Shown: piece after piece, positions 10,382 through 22,000 of the stretch
Position numbering within the stretch: position 1 is the first letter of the stretch
Layout of the letters: every line of letters starts with the position of its first letter
Origin: Mortierella alpina
Taxonomy: Eukaryota; Mortierellomycota; Mortierellomycetes; Mortierellales; Mortierellaceae
DNA: 64,000 bases
Assembly (NCBI GenBank): GCA_029449245.1
Contig: JANATF010000010.1
Location: 1,798,001 to 1,862,000 of the forward strand
Direction of reading: 5' to 3'
The notes under the pieces: generated by a model
Seen by the model: the letters and a program-made list of their open reading frames with translations, nothing else
What the model was told of the DNA's origin: nothing
Databases searched by the model: none
Translations under genes and position numbers: made by a program

Positions 10382-13311
10382 CTACACAACTGCACTGTTC
10401 ATGCCCATGCTTGTCAAGATGGTCGCGCTAGGTGGAATGGTCATACTATCGAGAGGGGCCATACTCCCGCCACCTGAGATACCATTGCTGTCCTGCCCGT
10501 CAAACCCTCCATCAAAGATAAACTCTCCGATGTCCAGACCCTTGGAGTCATTCATGAAATCCAGCGAGCTCGACCACGCATCGTTCTCGTCCATCGAATT
10601 TCCAGCCCCCGCGTCCGTGCCTTGTCCAAATGGGGGAGGAGGCATGTGGAACATCGAGTCCATGCTCATGCCGTTCGAGTCCGGAGTCAAAGTTGTATGA
10701 GCAGGCATAAGACTCGAGTAAAAGTCTGAGGGAATGCCTACAAATCCTTGCGTGTCTGCAGCAGTGGATGGCGTTACTTCCAAGGACGATGAGCCGTTGC
10801 TGCTTCCCAGAGTTCCTGACTGGCTAATTGTAGGCATCATTGGCACCACTGTGGGCGAGGGAATCGAGACGGGCGAACCGATGACTTTAGATGGACGGTT
10901 CTTTGTGAGTACGCTACCCGCGCTGGCAGCGTCACCTAGAACGACCGCAGTGGGTGCCCCTGTGGTCACTGTTGTTGAGATAGCGTCATCGACTATACTT
11001 CCCTTCCTCTTGGAAGCGGAATCCTTCTTTGTTGTGCCCTTTCGACTTCTTCCTGCACCGTTTGAAGTTGCACCGCCCGCGGCAGCTCCTTTGCTTGTCT
11101 GGTTTGGTGCAGAGGTCACCGTTACGGACGAGTTTCGGGCTCGCTTCCCAATTTTGCCGCCGTTATTTACAGGTGCTGCACTGGTCGCTCCCATCGCAGC
11201 GGGTATTGTTGCGGAGGAAATTATAGGTGTTGATGGCATAGGTGCCGGTGATCCCACAAAGCTGTTGCCTTGGTGCATCCCTGGCGGCTGTACCTGGCCG
11301 ATATGCGTCACCATACCTCCCATTCCAGAGTACCCTACTGATTCCGCCTCGCCATTCATATTTGCAAGGGATCTCTCTACCGACGGTGATTTTATCGATG
11401 CCGGACCCATCATTCCTGACACGCCTGCAGCCAAACCAGACGAGAAACGGCGCTTAACACCTCCGGGCGAGGTCATCATCCCTGCATGAAGATGTGAACC
11501 ATCGCCCGGTGCTGTGAAATCATAACCGGGACCGTGATGTTGCCCTGATGAAGCCATGATCACATTGGAACTCAGTGTTGCCATCCCAGATGCTTCTGTT
11601 TTCACTGTCACGTTCACATCCTGCTGCGCAGATTCTATAAGAAATATCAGAAATGGGAGGTTTAGCAGCAGCCATAAATAACATTATGAACCTTCTATGG
11701 TTCCCACGGCCTTCAGAAAATGAAAAGCGGTTTGTAAATAAGATAGCAAAAGCTCATACCTGATCCTCCGCGCTTAGTTGCTGCATTTGAGTGAATCAGT
11801 TCTGGCATTTTTGAGCGCATGTTCGAAATCTAAACCAAGGCAACCAAGTATATCAGTCACATTGGAACTCTGAGTCCAATTGTACATGCCGATTTTCTGC
11901 CGAGAGAACAGGCGGGTGAGAAAAACTTACCTCCAAGACTCTCATAACCTTGGTAGAAACTCCATATTCGTTCACTGCGCTATCGGGGACAGTGTGGCCC
12001 ACCGTTTTGTTACTAGGGTTCGCGCGCTTGGAGTTGCTCTTCTTCTTGGAGTCTGTCTTCCCGTCGAGAGTAGGGCTTGTCGACAGATCCTCTTTTGGAC
12101 GAGGTATAAGTTCTACAAAGTCCGACGTTGAGATGTCCAGTCTGTCAATGCGGAAGTCGCCTGTGAAGGTGACTTGAAGTGCTCCGTTCATAATGACCTA
12201 TATAGAAAGAAACATGGCAAGGTTTAGTTCAAAACTGACTTGAGGCTGAGGAACATTGATACGGTACCGCATTCATACCTTTGACCCACTGGAATAATCC
12301 GACAGCATGGACACCTTTGAGCACTCGAGCGTCAACGGATTTTTAGCGGTCAGCTCCAATGCCCCATCCAGTGTCAACTTCATCTCCCGGACTCCAGATT
12401 GGCAGTTAGTGTGAAAATAGTTGGCAAGAGATGAAGCCGCCAATTCTATCAACAACAAACACTTCAACATTAGTGGCTGCAAAAAAAAAATGGAAATGAC
12501 AAGGCAGGCACTGTATTTTTAGGTACTGCACAGACCATCTGCCGTAAATCTGCTTACCAAATACTTTGCAGTCCTTGTTTATGGGATTCATGAGGGTGTA
12601 CTTTTGCCTGCCTTCACTTGCATAAAACTTGTTTACAAAGTTCTGCCAGTGCTGGATAGTTTGGTTCTGTAGAAACGAATAACATGGGGCAAGAGTACGT
12701 GTTATCGCATGTAATGGGTCCAAATGTCAGAGCGATGCATCATATTCTGTAGAAACAGGCCAATGACTTTTGAAGCATACCTCCTCGTGGTAGATCAGAC
12801 TGCGACAAAACTCCAAAAGTCGAAGGGTTGCCTTGGTCTCTTGCTCGTCCAGAATAGTGTTTGCATTTGGAGCGCTAGAGCAGAGAACATGAGCTGATTA
12901 GCGATTGTTGGGTCAAATGGTCGATATAATCTGAAGAGTCAAGACTGGCTGGTCCTAGCGTACCTTTGCGGTCCATGATTACTCCCCGACCATTGCATCT
13001 GAGTAGCTTGGATCTGCTGTTGCGGCGAGTGCTGTTGATGTGGCTGTTGTTGTTGCTGTTGTTGGTACTGCTGGCCTTGCTGCTGCTGTTGCAGTTGCTG
13101 TTGCTGCTGAGCCTGCTGCATTTGTTGCTGCTGCTGAGCCTGTTGTAATTGTAGCTGCTGCTGTAGTGGCTGCTGTTGCTGTTGCCGCTGTTGCTGATGA
13201 AGCTGCTGTTGCTGCTGTTGTTGCTGCTGATGTTGATGTTGCTGCTGTTGCTGCTGCTGTTGATGTTGTTGTTGTTGCTGCTGCTGTAGCTGCTGCTGTT
13301 GAAGCTGGGGC

Positions 13312-13343
<32 letters not shown>

Positions 13344-13362
13344 TTGTTGCTGTTGTTGCTGT

Positions 13363-13397
<35 letters not shown>

Positions 13398-14207
13398 GAA
13401 ATGAAGCTGTTGCTGTTGTTGCTGTTGTTGCTGGACCAACTGCTGTTGCTGCAGTTGTCGCTGTTGAAGCTGAAGCTGCAATGGATGATGTTGTTGTTGC
13501 TGCTGTTGCTGTTGTTGTTGCTGTTGCTGCTGCTGCTGTTGTGGCTGCTGCAGTTGTTGCAGTTGTTGCTGTTGCAGTTGCTGCTGTTGAAGTTGCTGCT
13601 GTTGAAGTAGCCGTTGCTGCATTTGAAGAGCATTTATATGTCCCGTTGGATACATGGCAGCTGTCTGAGATGGTACCTGATATGCGAAGCTCTGCGCAGA
13701 AGCAGGCAAGCCAGGGGTCGGTATTACTTGACCGGGCAACTGAGAGGATTGGTTCTGTGGCGTCGCCGGGTGTACCAACGATTGATGCTGCTGGAGAGAC
13801 TGGAGAGGCGAATGTGGTTGATGCTGCTGCTGTTGAAGCTGTCGCTGCTGCAGTTGGAGCTGCTGTTGCTGGAGCTGCTGGAGCTGAATCTGCTGCAGCT
13901 GGTATTGATGGGCTTGGGCCTGCTGGAACGCCTGCGGCTGTCCATTGATAGCACCCATGGCCATGACTGGGGCGGACTGACGAAGGTGTGCTGCGTTCCG
14001 CAGTCCAGCAAGGCTGCTGTCTTGCATACCAAAGACTCCCGGTGCCCCTGAGTTTGGGATCTGAGCGGACTGCAACGGAGTGTTGGTGAGGGCGGAGTTT
14101 GGCGGGTTCATGATGTTTGTGGTGGTGGTGGTGGTGATGGTTGCGGTGGTGGTGGGGACGACGTTGTTGGCGTTGTTGGTACTGTTGCTGTTGCTGATGC
14201 CAAACAT
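10382..14207 (-). CDS. LIM-domain-binding family transcriptional co-regulator (LDB/PtaB/SEUSS type)
   Basis: Eight minus-strand exons (12964-14207, 12781-12874, 12558-12666, 12279-12445, 11931-12197, 11760-11829, 10382-11634, all phase-consistent; the first is the longest) encode about 1,067 residues. The N-terminal 414 residues are mostly Gln. The conserved core follows: ETKATLRLLEFCRSL, then IQHWQNFVNKFY, then KVFELAASSLANYF, SGVREMKLTLDG, then the RIDRLDISTSDFVELIPR block and EYGVSTKVMRVLEISNMRSK. This is the LIM-binding fold of Ldb1/SEUSS proteins, which dimerise and bridge DNA-bound factors; fungal PtaB/Adn2 relatives control adhesion and development with Som1/Flo8. The C-terminal 416 residues are Ser/Thr/Gly-rich and disordered. 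The ATG at 14207 was chosen because MFGISNSN begins the recognisable protein; the frame remains open upstream to 14444, but that part looks like leader sequence. Confidence 0.88.
13000..13640 (-). repeat. CAG/CAA tract encoding poly-Gln
   Basis: On the minus strand about 200 codons are nearly all CAG or CAA. The longest pure run is about 29 Gln codons (13311-13397), broken only by occasional His, Leu or Pro. Mixed CAG/CAA usage should slow slippage. On the plus strand it produces spurious poly-Leu and Ala/Val ORFs. Confidence 0.95.
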
Positions 14208-15107
14208 GCTATGTTCTGTACTATGAAGCAAGGCGTCAGGGACAAAGGGGGCCGGGAAGAAGGGGTCAGGGGGAACAGTGAGCACAGACAGTGCACAGGA
14301 TGGGCGGAGAAGTGTGAAGAGAAAATCAGTGTGTGAAATAAAAAAAAATGCGGCCCGTGTCTTTGGAGCAGGTGATGACTGATAGACAGACACACACGCA
14401 GGGGAGCCTTCTTGCAAACACGCAACATGCAAACATGCATACACACACCTTGAACGTCGGGCTTGGCCGGGCTGCCAAGTCTGTCGGGTGGTTGACTAGA
14501 CTCGACTCGACTCGACTTTGATCGTTGTGCTCTTTTGTAGGGCAGCCAACAGCAAACCTTTCTTGTTCGACTTGCGGAGTCAGGTGGGTCCAAAAAAAGG
14601 GCAGAGATTGAGAAGGCGCAGCGTGGACGACGGACAGCGGTCAAGAAGAGAGAGAATGCAAATGTGGACTAGATCCTGTTGAAGGACAGGAACCACTTTT
14701 TTTTGGGTTTTGGGCGAGAAACGGCGAGCGTCGATGTTGAAACCTGAAGCCTGGCTGCACTTTGTTCCCCTTTGTTCTTCTGTCTGTTTAGGTTAGGTTA
14801 GGTTGCCTCTTTTCTATTTGGACCTGGTTCGCTGGCTTGCAGTGTCCTTGCCTGATGATGCCAGCGGATGAGCTGGGTGGAAGAAAGAGCGATGCTCCGG
14901 TGTACGATGTGGATGGGACGAGCAAAAGGATTGAAAGATGGAAGGAACAGGAAAACGAAAGAGGGCCAGATGATTATTAAACTATAGGTGAGGGTGCTGT
15001 GTGATGGCGATTAGAGTTGTTTCCCTGCTTTCAGGCTGCAGTCCCGGGTCATGGTTCGTTTTTTTTTCCAGCAAACAGCGTCCAGAGGGTGACGAGGGAC
15101 GAGGGCT

Positions 15108-15180
15108 GGAGAGGAGAGAGAGAGAGAGAGAGAGGAAGAGAGAGAGGAAGAGAGAAAGAAAGAGAAAAAAAGAGGACGAG
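15108..15180 (+). repeat. GA-rich microsatellite
   Basis: A (GA)n run at about 15114-15133 is followed by imperfect GAGAGAGGAAGA units. It is complementary to the CT tract at 15555-15585. Confidence 0.9.
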
Positions 15181-15409
15181 AGTGAGCGCCAGCGAGTAAA
15201 GAGAAAGTGAGAAACAGAGAGCGACAGAGTGCGAGAAAGGAGAAAGGGGGAGAAGCACAAACCCAACCCAAGGGGAAATACAAGGCACAGAAGCAAAATA
15301 CAACAAAAAATAAAAATGCTGCAGAGGAGGCGCGGAGACGAGAGCATTGTGTGTCACACCCACTGGCTGTAGCCATCGACAGAGCAAGAGCGAGACGACG
15401 AAGACACAG

Positions 15410-15512
15410 CAGAAGGAAGCAGAAGGAAGCAGAAGAAAGCAGAAGAAAGCAGAAGAGGCAGAGGAATCAGACGAAGCAGAGGAAGCAGAGGAAGCAGAGG
15501 AAGCAGAAGAAG
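15410..15512 (+). repeat. GCAGAAGGA / GCAGAGGAA hexamer-nonamer repeat
   Basis: Roughly 14 purine-rich units of GCAGAA or GCAGAGGAA follow one another with little interruption. Confidence 0.85.
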
Positions 15513-15534
15513 TATCTCTCCACTAGCCAGGGTT

Positions 15535-15660
15535 CCTCCTCCTTCCTCTCGTCTCCTCCTCTCTCTCTCTCTCTCTCTCTCTCGCTCTCGCTACGTCCCT
15601 CTCTCTCTCCAGCCGACTCTTCTTCCTCGCGATCTCTCTTGCTCTCTCTCTCTCCCTGCT
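15535..15660 (+). repeat. CT-rich microsatellite
   Basis: (CT)n runs at about 15559-15586 and 15600-15655, inverted relative to the GA tract upstream. Confidence 0.85.
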
Positions 15661-16038
15661 TCCTTAGACCCTCCATCGTCCATGCCTTCCCCATCCGACT
15701 CACCACGACCCGTCGTTCCTGCTGGCAAGCGCACTGGCCGCGGGGCACTCAGGCCACCACGCCAGTTGCACAAGAGGCAGCGGCGAGACAGCCAATGCGA
15801 GAGAAAATAGTAGCCGTCTGTGTGACGTGGCACCTTCGCGTCGAGAGAACGCTGGCTCGTTTGAGCGTGTGGCTCATCCTGCTACACTTCATTCATCCAT
15901 CGTTCCCATGCACTCTCACACTTGATCCTGTTGACCAGAGTGCAGTCTCCTCTTTCCTCACCTATCCTTCACCTGCATCTTCCCCTGACCTAGCGCCCTG
16001 CGTCCCTCCTGGATCAACCACAACACAGATCGTGCATC

Positions 16039-19000
16039 ATGCAGGTACCGCCTTCTTTTCATCGCAAGGGGGAGCGACGGTTTGCGTCTCTGCCTTCAAA
16101 AAACGAACACCTCTCTCATCTGTCACTACTCTCTAGAATCCCGCGCCCGGACACCCGGCTTCAGATGGGCCTAGCAGCTCAGCCCAGCAGGACTTGCCGA
16201 CTGCAGACAGCCTCTTTGGAGACAGCTCTCCCATGACTGCCAGCGTGCCCTTTACGACACGCATAAATCGAGCCCAGTCGACAAGCACAGCGCCTCGGCC
16301 ACTAGCACCACCTCCTGGCGTGCAGGCTCCAGTGCGGCCCTTCCGCCCTCAGCATCAGGGTCCGCCGCCGGCCGGGCGACAACCTATGGCACAGTCACAG
16401 CTACGTCCACGACCTCCTCCACAACATCTCCAGCAACAGCAGCAGCAGCAGCACCCGCAATATCCACGCCCTCCTCCGCAGCATCAGCAATATCCACGGC
16501 CGCCGATGCAGCCTCGGCCTCGACCGCCAATGCGTCCCCCACTTCAGCAGTCTGGGCCTCAATCTCGTCCTTCACCGCCTCGTCCAAGCTCACCTGAGGC
16601 TCCGCGTGCCGCCGGACGAACCCCACTGGCAATGTCTCCTGGACCGCACGCACCAGGACCAACTACCATGGCCAGCCCCGCGATGTACAAGTCCCCTAGG
16701 AGCTCGCTCGTCGAGCCGTCTCCGTCCTCCTCCTTGGCGCCCGTCCCTGTAGGCGACAGTCTACCCTCAGCCGACGTTCTCTTTGGAGGCGGCTCTACTT
16801 CATTTGACTTGTTCCAGCCTCAGCAACGGCCGCCTGCTGCTCATGCCCAGAAGTTGGCTCGTACGAACGCGTCGTCCCAACCGCAATCGCCACCGTCATC
16901 GTTCCCACCGTCGCGTGTGCATCAACAACCTCAGTCTCAGCTCCAATCTCCAACCCAGTTGCAGTCTTTGCTGCAGCCTCAGCCTCAGTCTCAGCCACTG
17001 TTCCTAGCGGACAGTGATCAGGGAAAAGAAGCCTTGCAGCCAAACAAGAACAAACACCTTGACCAAGAGCCAGTAAGGGAACCTGATACACTAAAGCGGA
17101 CAGCACCCATCCAAGCACCAAATCATCCACCTCCACCGACGTCTTTGAGCAATACCCAGCTGGCCCCTCATTCCAACAGCGATCATAAGCACAAGGCAGA
17201 TCAGACCCAGGATAATACCCACCAGCCCGACACACAGACCCATCAAGGCGCTGATCCTTTTGCAGAGCACTCAGCGGCACCAATGGACGATGGAGCTCAC
17301 CAGGATTCCTCCTCTTTGTTCTCGGAATCCCCGGATATGGACGCCTCGCATTTCTTCTCTAATGGCCCGGACACAGATACATCGATGCTCTTCGCTGGCT
17401 CATCAACAAAAGTTTCGTCGCCTTTCTTCGGAAGCTTTTCTGTGCAGGATTCATCAGCTCTTAATGGTGGATCCCATGCTGTAGAGTCGGCTGCAGGCTC
17501 CTCGACAACAGCAGTCGTGGACTCGGATCAGTTTCACAAGGACGCATTTGCGCACCAGGAATTACAAGAAGACCTTGTTATAAGCAGCGACCACGATCAA
17601 ACACAGACAGAACTACCGGATGTTGGCAGTGGCAATCTCAGCACAGTCAACATACCAGCGACTCATTTTGAAGCCACTCTCGACAATGTCCGCCCGACCG
17701 AACATCTACTGGTCCATCCATCAACTCCGGCAGAGTCGCTATCCGATCAATTGTTCAAAACGCCTATGGTCCGTTCTCCCTTCAGAATCCGTACCCGTAT
17801 AAACATTGCTTATGTGCACTTTCTACATGCTAATAGTGATAACGCAACTCTTCTCTGCTCATCATAGGAATTCTCTCACCACAATGTGCGGTTGCAGGAT
17901 TCGATAAAAGCACCTGCTACCCAAGAGATTGTGTCAAATGATCAACTTCAGCAAGCCCAGGCGTCTCCACCTCAAGTTCATCGCCAGCAACAACCGGGAC
18001 TTGAAGCCGACCTACCACTGATAACTTTCATATCACAAAAACATCTCAGCTTACCCCTTGATCAAGATCCGCAGCAGCATGAGATGCACGCGCCAACGGG
18101 CCAATATCATACCGCTGCAAACCTTCAACAATCGCTCCAGCCCGATTCTTATGAACCACCATTTACAACAGCCCTGCATACCAGCGCTGGATCGCTGCCC
18201 AATCCGTTTGATGACATCCAGCTGACATACCATCATTCGAACTATAACCATCTGGTTGAACTTCAACAGGAGCAAGATGTACCTCAGCTTTTTACGGGTG
18301 ACACGCTTTCGCAATCGGCCCAACCACCGCAGCAACCAGTGGTTGTCGCATCAGGCAATGACACGGAGACTACCCGTCAAGTTCCTTCCACACAACCCAC
18401 TCTCCTGAGTCAACCCTCCTACGACCAGCCTATTCCATTCGATGACCGCCTTTCAGGACCGAGTAGCCCCGTTTTCGACAGAGAGATGGTCGGTCCGTAT
18501 ATTGCTGGCGATGAAGCAAGACACTCCAGCAGTTATTCTATTATGGAACTGAGCAGCGAGCTGGCCCAAACGCCCTATTTCTCCCAGGCTCGCCAGTCGC
18601 CTCTAATTCAGGAACATCTTCAAACAGCTTCTGCGGGAACATCGTTATATTTGGAGCCATCACATTGGAAACCGGCCCCTGTAGAGGCCGAGGCCGAGAC
18701 TGGTGCGTTTGATCAGGTGTCGCTTTCTGAGGACACTGCTGGGTCGGCGCCCCCAGTCCCCGAGGTACACAGCCCACCAGTACGTGAGCGTGGACTGGCT
18801 TCCCTTTTGGATCCTCAGACGCTGAGTGCGGTTGAGGATCTGCTAAATATGCCAAAGTCCGCGGCATTCGAGCGTGGCATGTCGCGCCTCTTCAAGGGCG
18901 TCAAGAGCAGTGCGACCTCGATCTTTGCTTCACCGCTCGCCCAGTCTCAGGCAAAGGCGGTCGAATCTATGGACGAATCTGCTGTGAAAATGGAAAGCGT

Positions 19001-22000
19001 AGCGCAACCGGAGACCGGCGTCTCTGCCGCTGCTTTGCCACAGGAGGATATTCCGGCGAATGCATCAAAAGACGTCTCAGGTCCATTTATCAAGCACGGC
19101 AATTCTCAAGGAGAGCCATTTGCAGAAACGAGCATGACCCCAGAGCCAAGCGTAAAAGTATTGTCTTCAGACCCTTTGGCGAACCATTGGGGTGCTCCTT
19201 CTGCGACTTCCAAGAGTCCTGGATCAGCCCATGATCTGCTGGCGTTGATTTCAAAGTCGTCAGAAGAGCCGCAGCAAGAGATCTCTACATTCAGTCTCTC
19301 GAAAGGTATTTCTTTGGTTGATGCCATGGAGCCGAATCAGGGTATGTACTCAGGGTCGCCCCGCTGCATATTATCTTTGTTTCACGCACACGCTTAGCGC
19401 CTATTGCTCATTGATATTTTCGATGACTTTCAGTAGTAGCCCCACATGTACCTGTGCTTTTGCCTGTAACCGAGCCCAAGTACAGTGCGCCGCATCCCGA
19501 AAGCGGTGTGCCCCATCGCGAGAACCGCATGTCCGAGTCCGAGCACCATGTGCCTGAGCCTGCGTACCATGTGCCTGAGCCTGCGCACCATGTGCCAAAG
19601 CCCGAGTACCATGTGCCAGAGCCCCATGTGTCCGAGCCCGAGCCCGAGCATCTAGTATCCGAGCCGTACGGTTACCGTAAACCTGAACTAGAGTGTTGTG
19701 TTCCAGATGTAACCTCCTCTAATCCTGCGGCATCAACATACACCCATACCGATACCGACATTCAGGAGATCCAGCTTCCCGCTACGTCTTTGACCGAAGC
19801 CAAAGCGAATCCGGTGGAAGAGGACAGGGTTCTCATGACCCGTTTTGAATACGTGGAAAGTTCAACACCTCAGTCTCAAACAGTTGCGGAACATAATTCA
19901 GGACAGCTACTGGATCCTCCCGTACATGGTCACCCGTCGCTTTCGCCTGACTTTGGCAAGCATCATCACTATATGCCCGTCAGCCCAGTCCTCCCGCGTG
20001 CCTCCAGCCCAAGTGTACTCGACCGAGAAGTGCTGTTAAAGAAGCAAGCGGCAGTGTCAGCGCTGCAGGCGGCTGGCGTAGGGGTACGTGCGCGCCCCGA
20101 CAAAAAAGAGCGACTACTCGAAAAAGCCCGCGAACTACTAGAGAGACGGCAGCAGGGCTCTGCTTCTCAGTATAACAACAGCCATAATCGTCATCATCAG
20201 CCTGCTTTGCCGACAAGTCCATTAATTCGATCCTCGGTGCTCTCAAATTACGAGCCTCGAAATAGCTCCGAGAGTGAAAGGCGCATGTACCCCGGCAGTG
20301 CTCGACCGTCCATGGAGGGCAACCGCGCATCAATGGATTTTGCAGGTAGTGAGACTAGTGGTCAGGAAACTATTGCGACAGCTTTCCATGCAGCACCACC
20401 ACTCTCACCTGCGGCTATGCCTTTGATTCAAGAGGGAACATCGGGCGCATCTGATGCGCCGACCACTCATACACTGCAAGTCGAGAACGAGCAACTAAAG
20501 CAGCAGATTCAGACTCTTGGCGCACAATGCAAGACGTTGGAAACGAACGCCGCTTATGCGGAACTACTGAAGGCACAGCACGAGGAGATGCGCCACCAAA
20601 TCGCCCAGATGCATGCATCTTTGGCAGAAGCCACTGCTGCGCAACAACAATCGCTCTGGAGCCACACTCGGCAGCTAGAATCGATCCAGGACGAGAACAG
20701 ACGACTTCAGGCAGAACTGGAACAAGCACGCCACCATGTTCAGGACCATACCTCTTCACTGACAAGGTGCGAAAGACTCGAGACTGAACTGGCGCAGATG
20801 CGCATTCGCTGTCAGGAGTACGAAACTTCGACAGGGGAGCTCGAGCAAATGGCGAGCGTGCGTCAGGAGAACGAGCGACTGCGACAAGAGCTACAAGATG
20901 CTCAGCAACAGCTTCTCAGGGATAGTCGCTCATATCTTTCGTCGTCGCCTTTCACAATTTCGTCCGACGGCGTTATGTATTCGCCCGAACAGCTTTCCAA
21001 AGAGGCTGAGGGACTTCGACGCCAGCTGAAGGGTCAGCGGGACGAGATGAAGGAGTGGCAAGAACAGGTCAAGCGCTCAGAGACCGAGCGACGGGATCTT
21101 TTCGCCAGGATCGAGCATCTGGAGCGGTCCTTGGCAGATGCCGAAAAGCATCGGTAAGGGAGGCGAGGCGGTGACGATGTTCTTTCTGTCCTTTTATGTT
21201 TATTTTGCTGTTTGCATAGACGCTTGGAAACAAGCAAACGAATAAAAGGGGGGAGGGTATACGTGCTTCACAAATGTACCTGGCCAGAGCAAAAGCAAAC
21301 CACGCCTACACAAACACACACTGAGCAATATACAAATCGTTCCTTTTCTCTCTTTTTTTTTATCTACTTTATCATTTCGCCAATCTTAGGAACGAGCAAA
21401 AGAGCCATCAAGCCATGAAGGACGAGGCGTACAAGGTCATTCAAGAGCGACTTGTGACGAGCTTTGAGGAAGAAAAGGCTCAGTACATGGACGAAGAAGC
21501 CTTCAAAATGGTCAAGCTTGAACACCGTTACAACCTTGTCAAGGAAGAACTTGAAGCTCTTCGCGTCAAAGGTGCTGAGGACGATCAACGACAAAAAGAG
21601 GATGCCCAAAGGCAGTCTCAGGAGCGGGAATCAGCGAATGTGCAAGCCCTGTTGGAGGAACAGGGTGTCCTCAAGGGATCAATAACTAAACTGCATGAAC
21701 ACATCTTGCAATTGGAATCTGATCTGGATGGAGCTCGCAGGTCTGAAATGGTGGTGCAGGAGCTAAAGAAGAGCGAACAACTCTGGAAGGCATCGGTCGT
21801 GGCTGTCGAAAATCAACGCATTGCCTTGCAAAAGGAACTTGACGACTGCAAGGGACTCCTCGATGACCGGAATTGCTCCCAAACGTCAGCATGTGCGGAT
21901 CGTGAAAAAGAGTCGCAGGAAATGGCGTCGTTGACAACCGCTCTTGAACTGTCGAGGAAGCGTGAGCAGGAGCTCAAGAACGAGCTAGAGTTGGCTTCAC

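Larger units (their letters stand above)
14208..16038. promoter_or_regulatory. Divergent intergenic region with GA and CT tracts
   Basis: This 1.8-kb gap separates two genes read away from each other, so it should hold both promoters and both 5' UTRs. It contains a purine tract at 15108-15180, GCAGAA/GCAGAG hexamer runs at 15410-15512 and pyrimidine tracts at 15535-15660. A short (TTAGGT) triplet lies near 14787-14805. ORFs here are low-complexity shadows. Confidence 0.6.

Noticed and set aside
10734-11489. 251-residue plus-strand ORF
   Set aside because: Antisense to the last exon of the LIM-binding gene, whose seven upstream exons join in phase.
13040-13948. 302-residue Ala/Val-rich and poly-Leu ORFs on the plus strand
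   Set aside because: They are the antisense reading of the CAG/CAA tract in the LIM-binding gene.
14208-14444. 79-codon upstream extension of the LIM-binding first exon
   Set aside because: It lacks the protein's composition and resembles leader sequence; the ATG at 14207 fits better.
14787-14805. TTTAGGTTAGGTTAGGTT, a telomere-like repeat
   Set aside because: Only three TTAGGT units, not the fungal TTAGGG form, and flanked by ordinary promoter DNA.
15207-16136. 309-residue plus-strand ORF
   Set aside because: It covers GA and CT tracts plus GCAGAA repeats; composition, not selection, keeps it open.
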